NCBI GenBank assembly: GCA_019239915.1
Contig: JAFAZF010000075.1
Coordinates: 1 to 64,000, forward strand
Reading direction: 5' to 3'
DNA length: 64,000 nucleotides
DNA from: Sphingomonadaceae bacterium
GTDB taxonomy: Bacteria; Pseudomonadota; Alphaproteobacteria; Sphingomonadales; Sphingomonadaceae
Numbering within the stretch: position 1 is the stretch's first letter; each line of letters starts with the position of its first letter. The translations under genes and the position numbers were made by a program. The notes below the pieces were generated by a model that did no database searches, was not told where the DNA came from, and saw only the letters and a program-made list of their open reading frames with translations. Positions 54,274-62,619 of the stretch are shown one piece after another.

Positions 54274-54718
54274 ATGCGCATCCACCATCTGAACTGCGGC
54301 ACCGACTGCCCCTTCGGTGCGACGGGTTCGGGATGTTCGTCGTCGAGCATGATGGCGCCCGGGTCGGTTTGTGCGGGCTGGTCCGGCGGGCGGGGCTCGA
54401 GGCGCCGATCTCGGCTTCGCGTTCCTCGAGGCGCAGGTCCGCCGCGGCTCTGGCCTCAAGGTGTCGACGGCAATGATCCTGTGGGTGCGCGAAGCTGCGG
54501 GATTGAGCCGGCTGCTGGCGATCAGCACGTTGGACAACGCAGCTTCGATCGCATTGCTAGCTCGGCCAGGCTTCCGCGAAACCGGCGTCATCCGCTTGCC
54601 GAGCCATGCCGATTTGAGCCGCCTGTTCGAGCTGATCCTCGGTCGTCATACCGGCGAGAGCCGGTATCCTGCTCCGGCGGTCGCTGATCTGGATCCCGGC
54701 CTTCGCCGGGGTGACGGG
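54274..54718 (+). pseudogene. Remnants of a metallo-hydrolase 5' end joined to a frameshifted GNAT acetyltransferase
   Basis: The first 15 codons (MRIHHLNCGTDCPFG) resemble the start of metallo-beta-lactamase-fold hydrolases. From about 54320 in another frame the text reads like GNAT (FGMFVVEHDGARVGLCGLV), then near 54400 a one-base shift is needed to continue ADLGFAFLEAQVRRGSG and GLSRLLAISTLDNAASIALL, the acetyl-CoA-binding end. The 3' part runs into a dispersed repeat. This looks like two broken genes fused by deletion. The identification is by eye. Confidence 0.5.
54644..54717. repeat. Dispersed palindromic repeat before ilvD
   Basis: Arms CGTCATACCGGCGAGAGCC and GGATCCCGGCCTTCGCCGGG, same family as those near ilvN and ilvC. 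It supplies the final codons of the GNAT remnant frame and sits about 50 bases before the ilvD ATG. Confidence 0.75.
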
Positions 54719-54765
54719 AAGAGCCGATCGGAGTAGGAGCGCCGCAACCCGAAGGACTTGACCTC

Positions 54766-56619
54766 ATGCCCGCCTATCGCTCCCGCACCACCACCCATGG
54801 CCGCAACATGGCCGGCGCGCGCGGACTGTGGCGCGCGACGGGAATGAAGGACGAGGATTTCGGCAAGCCGATCATCGCGGTCGCGAACAGTTTCACCCAG
54901 TTCGTGCCCGGCCACGTCCACCTTAAGGATATCGGCCAGCTGGTGGCGCGCGAGATCGAGGCGGCGGGCGGCGTAGCCAAGGAATTCAACACGATCGCGG
55001 TCGATGACGGCATCGCCATGGGCCATGGCGGCATGCTCTATTCGCTGCCGAGCCGCGAGCTGATCGCCGACAGCGTCGAATTTATGGTCAACGCACACTG
55101 CGCCGATGCGGTCGTCTGCATCTCCAATTGCGACAAGATCACGCCGGGCATGCTCCTCGCCGCGCTCAGGCTCAACATCCCGGCGGTCTTCGTCTCGGGC
55201 GGGCCGATGGAGGCCGGCAAGGTCGTGCTCAAGGGCAAGGAGGTCGCGCTCGATCTCGTCGACGCGATGGTCGCTGCGGCGGACGAGACCTATAGCGACG
55301 AGGACGTGAAGGTGATCGAGCGATCGGCCTGCCCGACCTGCGGCAGCTGCTCGGGCATGTTCACCGCGAACTCGATGAACTGCCTCACCGAGGCGCTCGG
55401 CCTGTCGCTGCCGGGCAACGGCTCGGTGCTGGCGACGCACGCCGATCGCGAGAAACTGTTCCGCGAAGCCGGGCACTTGATCGTCGATCTTGCCAAGCGC
55501 TGGTATGAGCAGGACGACGCCACCGCGCTGCCGCGCAGCATCGCCACTTTCGCCGCATTCGAGAATGCGATGAGCCTCGATATCGCGATGGGCGGTTCGA
55601 CCAACACGGTGCTCCACCTGCTCGCCGCGGCGCAGGAGGGGGGCGTCGACTTCACCATGGCGGATATCGATCGTCTCAGCCGCCGCGTGCCATGCTTGTG
55701 CAAGGTCGCGCCCGCCAAGCAGGACGTCCACATGGAGGACGTTCACCGCGCCGGCGGGATCATGGGCATCCTCGGCGAGCTCGATCGGGCGAGGCTGATC
55801 GACGCCACGCAGCCGACCGTTCACACGCCGTCGCTCGGGCAGGCGCTCGCCCATTGGGACATCGCGCAATCGAACAGCGAGGATGTCCGCCGCTTCTTCA
55901 GGGCGGCGCCGGGCGGCGTGCCGACGCAGGTCGCGTTCAGCCAGTCGGCGCGCTGGGAGGATGTCGATGCCGATCGCGAAGCGGGTGTCATCCGTTCCGC
56001 CGCGCACGCCTTCAGCCAGGACGGCGGGCTCGCCGTCCTCTTCGGCAACATCGCGCCCGAAGGCTGCATCGTGAAGACCGCCGGTGTCGACGAGAGCATC
56101 CTGACCTTCCACGGCTCGGCGATCGTCTACGAGAGCCAGGATGCGGCGGTTGCCGGCATCCTCGGCAATCAGGTCAAGGAAGGCGACGTCGTTGTGATCC
56201 GCTACGAGGGGCCCAAGGGCGGCCCCGGCATGCAGGAGATGCTCTATCCGACGAGCTACCTGAAATCGAAGGGGCTGGGAAAGGCGTGCGCGCTGCTCAC
56301 CGACGGCCGCTTCTCGGGTGGCACCTCGGGCCTGTCCATCGGCCACGTCTCGCCGGAAGCGGCCGAGGGCGGGCTGATCGCGTTGGTCGAGACCGGCGAT
56401 CCGATCGAGATCGACATCCCGAACCGCTCGATCCGTCTCGCCGTCGACGATGCCGAACTCGCCCGCCGTCACGGCGCGATGGAAGCGAAGGGCGCGAGGG
56501 CGTGGAAGCCGCACGGCCGCAAACGCGAGGTCTCTCCGGCGTTGCGCGCCTACGCCGCGATGACGACGAACGCGGCGCGCGGCGCGGTCCGCGACGTCAG
56601 CCAGATCGAGCGCGACTGA
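54766..56619 (+). CDS. ilvD: Dihydroxy-acid dehydratase
   Basis: IlvD dehydrates dihydroxy-isovalerate to the 2-oxo acid, the third step of valine and isoleucine synthesis. The 617-residue protein has cluster ligands in [12 protein letters not shown] (Cys122) and [18 protein letters not shown] (residues 189-206), [20 protein letters not shown] near the C-terminus, and the N-terminal [18 protein letters not shown] signature. It lies 33 kb from ilvBNC, alone between a repeat and a convergent gene. No leader peptide is seen upstream. Confidence 0.97.
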   Translation: MPAYRSRTTTHGRNMAGARGLWRATGMKDEDFGKPIIAVANSFTQFVPGHVHLKDIGQLVAREIEAAGGVAKEFNTIAVDDGIAMGHGGMLYSLPSRELIADSVEFMVNAHCADAVVCISNCDKITPGMLLAALRLNIPAVFVSGGPMEAGKVVLKGKEVALDLVDAMVAAADETYSDEDVKVIERSACPTCGSCSGMFTANSMNCLTEALGLSLPGNGSVLATHADREKLFREAGHLIVDLAKRWYEQDDATALPRSIATFAAFENAMSLDIAMGGSTNTVLHLLAAAQEGGVDFTMADIDRLSRRVPCLCKVAPAKQDVHMEDVHRAGGIMGILGELDRARLIDATQPTVHTPSLGQALAHWDIAQSNSEDVRRFFRAAPGGVPTQVAFSQSARWEDVDADREAGVIRSAAHAFSQDGGLAVLFGNIAPEGCIVKTAGVDESILTFHGSAIVYESQDAAVAGILGNQVKEGDVVVIRYEGPKGGPGMQEMLYPTSYLKSKGLGKACALLTDGRFSGGTSGLSIGHVSPEAAEGGLIALVETGDPIEIDIPNRSIRLAVDDAELARRHGAMEAKGARAWKPHGRKREVSPALRAYAAMTTNAARGAVRDVSQIERD

Positions 56620-56624
56620 TCGCG

Positions 56625-57059
56625 CTAGGCTGGTTCGCGCCGAGCCACGCCCAGGCGCGGGATGTCGATCTTCGGGCAGCGGTCCATCACGACCTTGAGA
56701 CAGGCAGCCTCCGCGCGCGCCGCAGCCGCCTCGTTGATGACGCCGAGTTGCATCCACACCGCCTTGGCGCCGACCGCGATCGCCTCATCCACCGCCGCGC
56801 CGGCGGCTTCCGGGCGGCGGAAGATGTCGACGAGATCGATCGGCTCGCCGATCTGCGCGAGATCCCGCCAGACATATTCGCCGTGAACATGCTCGCCGGT
56901 GATCTGCGGATTGACTGGCAGCACGCGGTAGCCGTGGCGCTGCAGGAAGGCCATCACGCCGTAGCTCGCACGATCGGGGCGATCCGAAGCGCCGACCATC
57001 GCGATCGTGTGTGTCTCCTCAAGCAGCGTCTTGATCGCGGCGGGATCAGTGAGCGGCAT
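56625..57059 (-). CDS. CoA-binding domain protein (YccU-like)
   Basis: A 144-residue Rossmann-fold protein with IAMVGASDRPDRASYGVM (residues 18-35), PVNPQITGEHVHG and VDIFRRPEAAGAAVDEAI. This is the CoA-binding domain as in succinyl-CoA synthetase alpha, occurring alone. Function unproven. Convergent with ilvD, stop codons 5 bases apart. Confidence 0.93.
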   Translation of the reverse strand: MPLTDPAAIKTLLEETHTIAMVGASDRPDRASYGVMAFLQRHGYRVLPVNPQITGEHVHGEYVWRDLAQIGEPIDLVDIFRRPEAAGAAVDEAIAVGAKAVWMQLGVINEAAAARAEAACLKVVMDRCPKIDIPRLGVARREPA

Positions 57060-57128
57060 GGATGGGTCCTCCTCGGGGGAACAACCTCCGGAACACGCGC
57101 TAGTTCACTTCCAGCTCATTCGAGCAGT

Positions 57129-57209
57129 TTCGAGCTTGTCGAGAAGCGTCGGTCGAGATCCGGCCACGTCCCTTGCCTTCTCGACTTCGTTCCCGACAGG
57201 GTCGAACCC
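57129..57209. repeat. Degenerate REP-type element
   Basis: Left arm TTTCGAGCTTGTCGAGAAGC and right arm CTTCTCGACTTCGTTCCC with an inserted spacer. Weaker match than the other REP pairs. It lies in the gap between the CoA-binding protein gene and the Mrp gene. Confidence 0.5.
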
Positions 57210-57316
57210 GCTCCAAGCGACCGTATAAGGTTGGTTGCGGAATAAGGATGGTCGCGGAGCTGCGCTTGGTTGGGATCGTGCCCCCTGAAGCCCAACCTTA
57301 CGCCAACCAAAGTCTG

Positions 57317-58330
57317 TCAGGCGGCCGGCGCCGCCGTTTCGTTGCGGTCGAGCCAGTCGCGTACGCCGCGCGCCAGTGCGAGGAACGGGGCAGCGGGCTC
57401 GCCGTCCATCGCGGCGGGCGGGTGGCCGAGATCGGAGGCGCGGCGGATGGCAACATCGAGGGGAACGCGGCCGAGGAAAGGCACGCCCATCGATCGCGCC
57501 GCCGCCTCGGCGCCGCCGATGCCGAACGGATCGGAGACCTCGCCGCAATGCGGGCATTCATAGCCCGCCATGTTTTCGATGATGCCGACGATCGGCACGG
57601 TCGATTGGTTGAACAAGTCGATCGCGCGGGTCGCGTCCATCAGCGCCAGGTCCTGCGGCGTCGAGACGATGATCGCGCCGGCCGGCTTGTGCTTGGAGAT
57701 CATCGAAAGCTGAACGTCGCCGGTGCCGGGAGGCAGGTCGACGATCAGGATCTCGGCCTCGCCCCAATCGGCATCGAGCAGCTGCCCGAGCGCATTGCCC
57801 GCCATCGGCCCCCGCCATGCGATCGCCTGGCCGGGCTGGACGAGCATCCCCATCGAGAGCAGCGGCACGCCATAGGCCGTCGCGACCGGCAGCAGCTTCT
57901 GGCCCTCCGCCTGCGGGCGCGTGCCCTCCGCGCTCATCAGCCGCGGCTGGGAGGGGCCGTAGATGTCGGCGTCGACGAGGCCGACCTTGAGGCCCGAGCG
58001 GGCAAGCGCGATCGCGAGGTTCGCGGAGAGCGTCGATTTGCCGACGCCGCCCTTGCCGCTGCCGACCGCGACGATCCGTCGGGTCGTCTTCTGCGAGGTG
58101 AGCAGCACGCGCGTAGAGGCGACGCCCTCGACCGCCATCAGCGCTTCCTTCACCGCCTCTTCGAGCGGCGCATGGCGCGCGGTCGGTACGCCCGAGACGT
58201 CGACAATGACGCGCGCGACGCCGCCGACCAGCCGCGGCGCCGCGGCGCGGCCGCTATCGACGAGTCCGCGCCCCCCGATCGGATCGAGCACGCGGTTGAC
58301 GGCATCGCGGAGCGCTTGATCGGTGTCCAT
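57317..58330 (-). CDS. Mrp/ApbC-family iron-sulfur cluster carrier ATPase
   Basis: A 337-residue P-loop ATPase. The deviant Walker A GSGKGGVGKST is at residues 90-100; DADIYGPSQP and VDLPPGTGD follow, and YECPHCG gives the CxxC for cluster binding. The N-terminal 75 residues are the MIP18-like domain. It carries Fe-S clusters to target proteins. ATG at 58330 is chosen; the upstream extension is translated REP sequence. Confidence 0.95.
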   Translation of the reverse strand: MDTDQALRDAVNRVLDPIGGRGLVDSGRAAAPRLVGGVARVIVDVSGVPTARHAPLEEAVKEALMAVEGVASTRVLLTSQKTTRRIVAVGSGKGGVGKSTLSANLAIALARSGLKVGLVDADIYGPSQPRLMSAEGTRPQAEGQKLLPVATAYGVPLLSMGMLVQPGQAIAWRGPMAGNALGQLLDADWGEAEILIVDLPPGTGDVQLSMISKHKPAGAIIVSTPQDLALMDATRAIDLFNQSTVPIVGIIENMAGYECPHCGEVSDPFGIGGAEAAARSMGVPFLGRVPLDVAIRRASDLGHPPAAMDGEPAAPFLALARGVRDWLDRNETAAPAA

Positions 58331-58366
58331 GGCAGGGGCCTTTAGCTTCTGACCGGCAGATGCAAA

Positions 58367-58444
58367 CCCCTGTTCGCCCTGAGCGTAGTCGAAGGGCACG
58401 CACCGGCAGTTGCTGTGCTTCGCCTGCGCTCAGCACGAACGGGG
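58367..58444. repeat. REP-type inverted pair between Mrp gene and hflK
   Basis: Arms TGTTCGCCCTGAGCGTAGTC and GCGCTCAGCACGAACGGGG. It lies in the divergent gap, upstream of the candidate hflK promoter. Confidence 0.8.
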
Positions 58445-58501
58445 TTCCGCGCAAGGGGGACTCTCGCATCGGACCCCTCTGTTTTTCCGTTCGCCCCATC
58501 C

Positions 58502-58507
58502 TATAAT
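58502..58507 (+). promoter_or_regulatory. Consensus -10 box upstream of hflK
   Basis: TATAAT at 58502-58507 is a perfect -10 hexamer, rare in this GC-rich window. A -35 match at the right distance is poor (CTGTTT). Transcription would start near 58514, giving an hflK leader of about 26 bases. Confidence 0.45.
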
Positions 58508-58539
58508 GGCCGCATGGACGTGGAAGACAGGCGGTCGCC

Positions 58540-59619
58540 TTGGCGGGCTATGTGCTGAACGACAATGGCGAGGGCCCCTGGGGCGGCGGCGGTGGTTCGG
58601 GCGATGGCGGGGACGGCGATGGCGGCCTCGGCCCGCGCAACCCATGGAGCCAGCCGCCGCGACGGCGCTCGGGGCGACGCTCGTCGATCAACCCGTCGGC
58701 GATCGAGCAGCTAGTTAATCGCGGCCGCGAGCGCTTCGGCGGTCGCCTGCCGAATGGTTTTGAGAATCGTTCGATGTGGGGCTGGGCGCTGCTCGCCTTC
58801 GCCTGCCTCTGGATCGTGCTCACCAGCATGCATCGCGTCGAGCCGCAGCAGCGTGGCATCGTGACGCGCTTCGGCCGCTACGTCGCGACGCTGGGTCCTG
58901 GCGTCGGGCTAACCTTCCCGGCGCCGATCGACACCGTGACCAAGCTCAACGTCGACGAGATCCGCCAGATCGACATCGGTGCCGGCGCGAGCGACACGAG
59001 CTATCTCGTGCTCACCGGCGACGAGAACATCATCGATCTCGCTTATTCGGTGCGCTGGAGCATCCGCGATCCGGAGCTCTACATGTTCGCGCTCGCCGAT
59101 CCCGAGGATACGATCCGCGAGGTTGCCGAGAGCGCGATGCGCGCCGAGATCGCGCGCGTGACGCTGCAGGACGCGATTGGCCCCGGTCGCGGCGCGATCG
59201 AGGATCGCGTCCAGGCGCGCATGCAGCAGATCCTCGACGGCTATCGCGCCGGCATCGAGGTCGAGGGCGTGGCGATCAACCAGGCCGATCCGCCGAGCGC
59301 GGTCAACGATGCCTTCAAAGCGGTTTCCGCAGCGCAGCAGCAGGCGCAGTCCGACATCAACAATGCCAACGCCTACGCGCAGCAGATGATCGCCAAGGCG
59401 CAGGGCGACGCGGCTGCGTTCGACAAGGTCTTTGCGCAGTACAGGCTCGCGCCCGAGGTCACCCGGCGGCGCATGTATTACGAGACGATGGAGGAGGTGC
59501 TGTCGAGGGTCGACAAGACCGTCGTCGAGACGCCGGGCGTGATGCCTTACCTGCCGCTTCCCCAGGCCAAGCCGAAACCGCAGGCTGAAGGCAATGCGAG
59601 CGCTGGAGAGGGCCAGTGA
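58540..59619 (+). CDS. hflK: FtsH protease modulator HflK
   Basis: HflK forms with HflC a membrane complex that regulates FtsH. The 359-residue protein has a Gly-rich N-terminus (GEGPWGGGGGSGDG), one transmembrane helix (WGWALLAFACLWIVLTSM, about residues 77-94), and a band-7/SPFH domain beginning VEPQQRGIVTRFGRY. The C-terminus has the Gln/Ala-rich coiled region and a Pro/Lys tail. TTG start at 58540 is inferred from the frame; no ATG is available. Its stop overlaps the hflC GTG. Confidence 0.94.
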   Translation: MAGYVLNDNGEGPWGGGGGSGDGGDGDGGLGPRNPWSQPPRRRSGRRSSINPSAIEQLVNRGRERFGGRLPNGFENRSMWGWALLAFACLWIVLTSMHRVEPQQRGIVTRFGRYVATLGPGVGLTFPAPIDTVTKLNVDEIRQIDIGAGASDTSYLVLTGDENIIDLAYSVRWSIRDPELYMFALADPEDTIREVAESAMRAEIARVTLQDAIGPGRGAIEDRVQARMQQILDGYRAGIEVEGVAINQADPPSAVNDAFKAVSAAQQQAQSDINNANAYAQQMIAKAQGDAAAFDKVFAQYRLAPEVTRRRMYYETMEEVLSRVDKTVVETPGVMPYLPLPQAKPKPQAEGNASAGEGQ

Positions 59620-60500
59620 GCGCCGTCGAGCGCTTCGCGCGCACTCCGATCGCCTGGGCGATCCTCGCCATCGCTGCGGTGCTCGTCGCCGCCAGCACGC
59701 TCGCGGTCGTACCCGAGACCAAGCAGGCGCTGATCGTGCGGCTCGGCCAACCCAACCGCATCGTCAACGCCTATAAGTCCGGCGAGCCGTTCGGCCGCAC
59801 CGGCGCCGGGCTTGTGGCGCGTATCCCGTTCCTCGAGCAGGTGGTGTGGATCGATAAGCGCGTGCTCAGCTTCGACATGGATCGCCAATCGGTGCTGTCA
59901 ACCGATCAGCTTCGCCTCGAGGTCGACGCCTTCGCGCGATACCGCATCGTCGATCCGTTGCGGGCCTATGTCGTCGCGCGGGGCGACGAGCGCCGCGTCT
60001 CCGAGGCGCTGCGGCCGATCCTCGGTTCCGAGCTGCGCAACGAGCTCGGCAAGCGGCCGTTCGCGGCGCTGCTCAGTCCGGAGCGGGGCCGGATCATGGA
60101 GGATATCAAGGACGGCCTGAACCGCATCGCGCGGCAATATGGCGCCGAGATCGTCGACGTGCGTATCAAGCGCGCCGATCTGCCCGACGGCACGCCGCTC
60201 GACAGCGCCTATAACCGCATGCGCACCGCGCGCACGCAGGAGGCGCTCACGATCCAGGCGCAGGGCCTCAAGCAAGCGCAGATCATCCGCGCCGATGCCG
60301 ACGCGCAAGCCGCCAAGGTCTATGCCGACGCCTTCGGACAAGATCCCGACTTCTACGATTTCTATCGCGCGATGCAGTCCTACCGGCACAGCTTCGGCGC
60401 CGACGGCACGCAAGCCGAGGGCTCGACCACGATGGTGCTGGGCCCCAATGACGCCTATCTGCGCCAGTTCAACGGGGGAGGACATACCGAGCGGCGGTGA
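59616..60500 (+). CDS. hflC: FtsH protease modulator HflC
   Basis: A 294-residue SPFH protein with an N-terminal transmembrane helix (AWAILAIAAVLVAASTLAVV), then the band-7 domain (VPETKQALIVRLGQPNRIV) and the HflC signature EIVDVRIKRADLPDGT. DPDFYDFYRAMQSYRHSF near the C-terminus is typical. GTG at 59616 overlaps the hflK stop (GTGA). Partner of HflK. Confidence 0.95.
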   Translation: MSAVERFARTPIAWAILAIAAVLVAASTLAVVPETKQALIVRLGQPNRIVNAYKSGEPFGRTGAGLVARIPFLEQVVWIDKRVLSFDMDRQSVLSTDQLRLEVDAFARYRIVDPLRAYVVARGDERRVSEALRPILGSELRNELGKRPFAALLSPERGRIMEDIKDGLNRIARQYGAEIVDVRIKRADLPDGTPLDSAYNRMRTARTQEALTIQAQGLKQAQIIRADADAQAAKVYADAFGQDPDFYDFYRAMQSYRHSFGADGTQAEGSTTMVLGPNDAYLRQFNGGGHTERR

Positions 60501-60507
60501 AGCCTTT

Positions 60508-60660
60508 CATCCTCCCCCGGCCGGGGGGAAGTGGCAGGCGTCGGCGTTACGCTAGGGGTGGGCAGCGAGGCAGTGCAAAGGCCGTTGCATTCCGCCCTCT
60601 CCGTCGGCTTCGGCGCCACCTCCCGGCGGCGGATAGGGCAAGCCAATCCCTCCACGCCAG
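60508..60660. repeat. Degenerate palindromic element between hflC and the protease gene
   Basis: CCTCCCCCGGCCGGGGGGAAG near the left and GCGCCACCTCCCGGCGGC-like bases on the right suggest a worn relative of the composite element at 11.5 kb. The whole 270-base gap is otherwise without recognised content. Confidence 0.35.
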
Positions 60661-60770
60661 GAGTAGAAGTCACCGTTCAATATGTGTTCAGCCGGCCGCG
60701 CCAAGCATCGCCATCGTCGCTGCGTCCTGCTAGCGCCTGAAGAAATCCAGCCCATCGGAGACCGACCATC

Positions 60771-62369
60771 GTGCGTTACGCTTATGCGATCACCACCGCG
60801 CTTATTGTCGGCGGCGCCGCCGCGACGCTGACGCTGCAGCAGCCTGTTGGGGCCCAGGTCGCACAGAACGCACCGGGGACCGTGCCATCGATGGTGCCGC
60901 GGGCGGGCGCGCCGTTCAGCTTCGCCGATCTCGCCGCCAAGCTGACGCCGGCGGTGGTCAACATCTCGACGACGCAGCGCATCGCGGTCCAGCAGGCCGA
61001 TCCGTTCGCGGGTACGCCGTTCGGCGACTTCTTCCGCCACTTCGGCGGCGGCGACGACGATTTCGGCGGCGGCGACGACAACAATGGCGGCGGCGCACCG
61101 TCGGGCAAGGGCCGGCCGGTGACGCGCGAGGCGACCTCGCTGGGATCGGGCTTCATCATCTCGCCGGACGGCTATGTCGTCACCAACAACCACGTCATCT
61201 CGGGCGGCAATCCGGGCTCGAGCGCGCCGGTCGAATCGATCACCGTAACGCTGCCCGATCGCACCGAATACAAGGCGCGGCTCATCGGCCGCGACACCGC
61301 CGCCGATCTTGCCGTGCTCAAGATCGAGGCGCGCGACCTGCCGTTCGTCCAGTTCGGTGATTCGCAGCACGCCCGCGTCGGCGATTGGGTGATCGCGGTC
61401 GGCAATCCCTTTGGTCTCGGCGGGTCGGTGACCGCCGGCATCATCTCGGCGCTCCACCGCAACATCGGCGCGGGCGGCGCCTATGACCGCTACATCCAGA
61501 CCGACGCCTCGATCAATTCGGGCAATTCGGGCGGCCCGATGTTCGACATGCAAGGCAACGTCATCGGCATCAACACCGCGATCTACTCGCCGACCGGCGG
61601 CAACGTCGGTATCGGCTTCGCCATTCCGGCGGAGGCTGCCAAGCCGGTCGTCGACGTGCTGATGAAGGGCGGCACCGTGAAGCGCGGCTATCTCGGCATC
61701 GGCATCCAGCCGGTGACCGACGACATCGCGACCTCGCTCGGCCTGCCCAAGAACCATGGCGAGATCGTCAGCCGCGTCGAGCCCGGATACGGCGCCGCGC
61801 GCGCCGGCATCCAGCAGGGCGACGTCATCGTGCGCGTCAACAACCAGGATGTGACGCCCGACAACACGCTGAGCTTCATCGTCTCGAACCTGCCGGTGAA
61901 CACGCGCGTGCCGATCGAACTCGTCCGCGACGGCAAGCGCATGACCGTCACCGCGCAGGTCGGCCAGCGCCCACCCGAGGAGCAGCTGGCCAAGGAACTC
62001 GGTGGCGATCAGGGCGACAACGGCGCGATGCCGGGCGGCCCCAATGCCGGCCAGCAGCAGGCGCGCGCGTCGCTCGGCCTAACGCTGCAGCCGCTGACCG
62101 CGACGGTCGCGCGCCAGCTCGGCGTACCGGCGACGGTGCACGGCCTCGTCGTCTCGGCGGTCGATCCGTCGAGCGATGCCGCCGAGAGCGGGCTGCAGCG
62201 CGGCGACGTGATCCTCTCGATCAACCAGCAGCCGGTCGCGACCACCGCGCAGGCGGCGGCGATCGTCGCCGCGGCGCAGAAGGCGGGCCGTCCAACGGTG
62301 CTGCTGCTTGTCCAGCGCGGCAGCCAGCCCGGCCGCTTTGTCGGCGTGAAGCTCAACAACGGCCGGTAG
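60771..62369 (+). CDS. Do-family periplasmic serine protease (DegP/MucD-like)
   Basis: A 532-residue envelope quality-control protease. The signal peptide ends near VGAQ. The catalytic triad is His141 (TNNHVIS), Asp179 (TAADLAVLK) and Ser253 (NSGNSGGPM). Before the His lies a long Gly/Asp-rich loop (about residues 91-117). Two PDZ domains follow (about 310-395 and 435-525). GTG start at 60771. The gene is downstream of hflKC, so membrane and periplasmic proteostasis genes are adjacent. Confidence 0.96.
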   Translation: MRYAYAITTALIVGGAAATLTLQQPVGAQVAQNAPGTVPSMVPRAGAPFSFADLAAKLTPAVVNISTTQRIAVQQADPFAGTPFGDFFRHFGGGDDDFGGGDDNNGGGAPSGKGRPVTREATSLGSGFIISPDGYVVTNNHVISGGNPGSSAPVESITVTLPDRTEYKARLIGRDTAADLAVLKIEARDLPFVQFGDSQHARVGDWVIAVGNPFGLGGSVTAGIISALHRNIGAGGAYDRYIQTDASINSGNSGGPMFDMQGNVIGINTAIYSPTGGNVGIGFAIPAEAAKPVVDVLMKGGTVKRGYLGIGIQPVTDDIATSLGLPKNHGEIVSRVEPGYGAARAGIQQGDVIVRVNNQDVTPDNTLSFIVSNLPVNTRVPIELVRDGKRMTVTAQVGQRPPEEQLAKELGGDQGDNGAMPGGPNAGQQQARASLGLTLQPLTATVARQLGVPATVHGLVVSAVDPSSDAAESGLQRGDVILSINQQPVATTAQAAAIVAAAQKAGRPTVLLLVQRGSQPGRFVGVKLNNGR

Positions 62370-62496
62370 GCTCCCCGCCGTCACCGTTCGCTTCGAAGCG
62401 GTCGAGAAGCGGCGACGGGCGCGGCGCCCGCGGCCGGTTCTGGCAGGCTCGAGCCGAATGAAGGGGAAGAACTACGCCTTCGCTTACCTCCTTGAT

Positions 62497-62592
62497 CCGT
62501 TCGCCCTGAGCAGCCACTGAGCGAAGTCGAAGCGGTGACCGTCGAACGGCACGCGCGACAGGCTGTGTTTCGACTGCGCTTAGCACCAACGG
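62497..62592. repeat. REP-type inverted pair before the HerA-like ATPase gene
   Basis: Left arm CCGTTCGCCCTGAGCAGCC and right arm GACTGCGCTTAGCACCAACGG around a spacer with a further partial copy. The only structured content seen in the 250-base gap after the protease gene. Confidence 0.7.
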
Positions 62593-62619
62593 CTGTGGTG
62601 CGGAGTGGAAGGGAGCTTC

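Noticed and set aside
61020..61110. Gly/Asp-rich repeats in the Do-type protease gene as a possible calcium-binding RTX motif
   Set aside because: There is no GGxGxDxxx nonapeptide periodicity; a long flexible loop before the catalytic domain is normal in this family.
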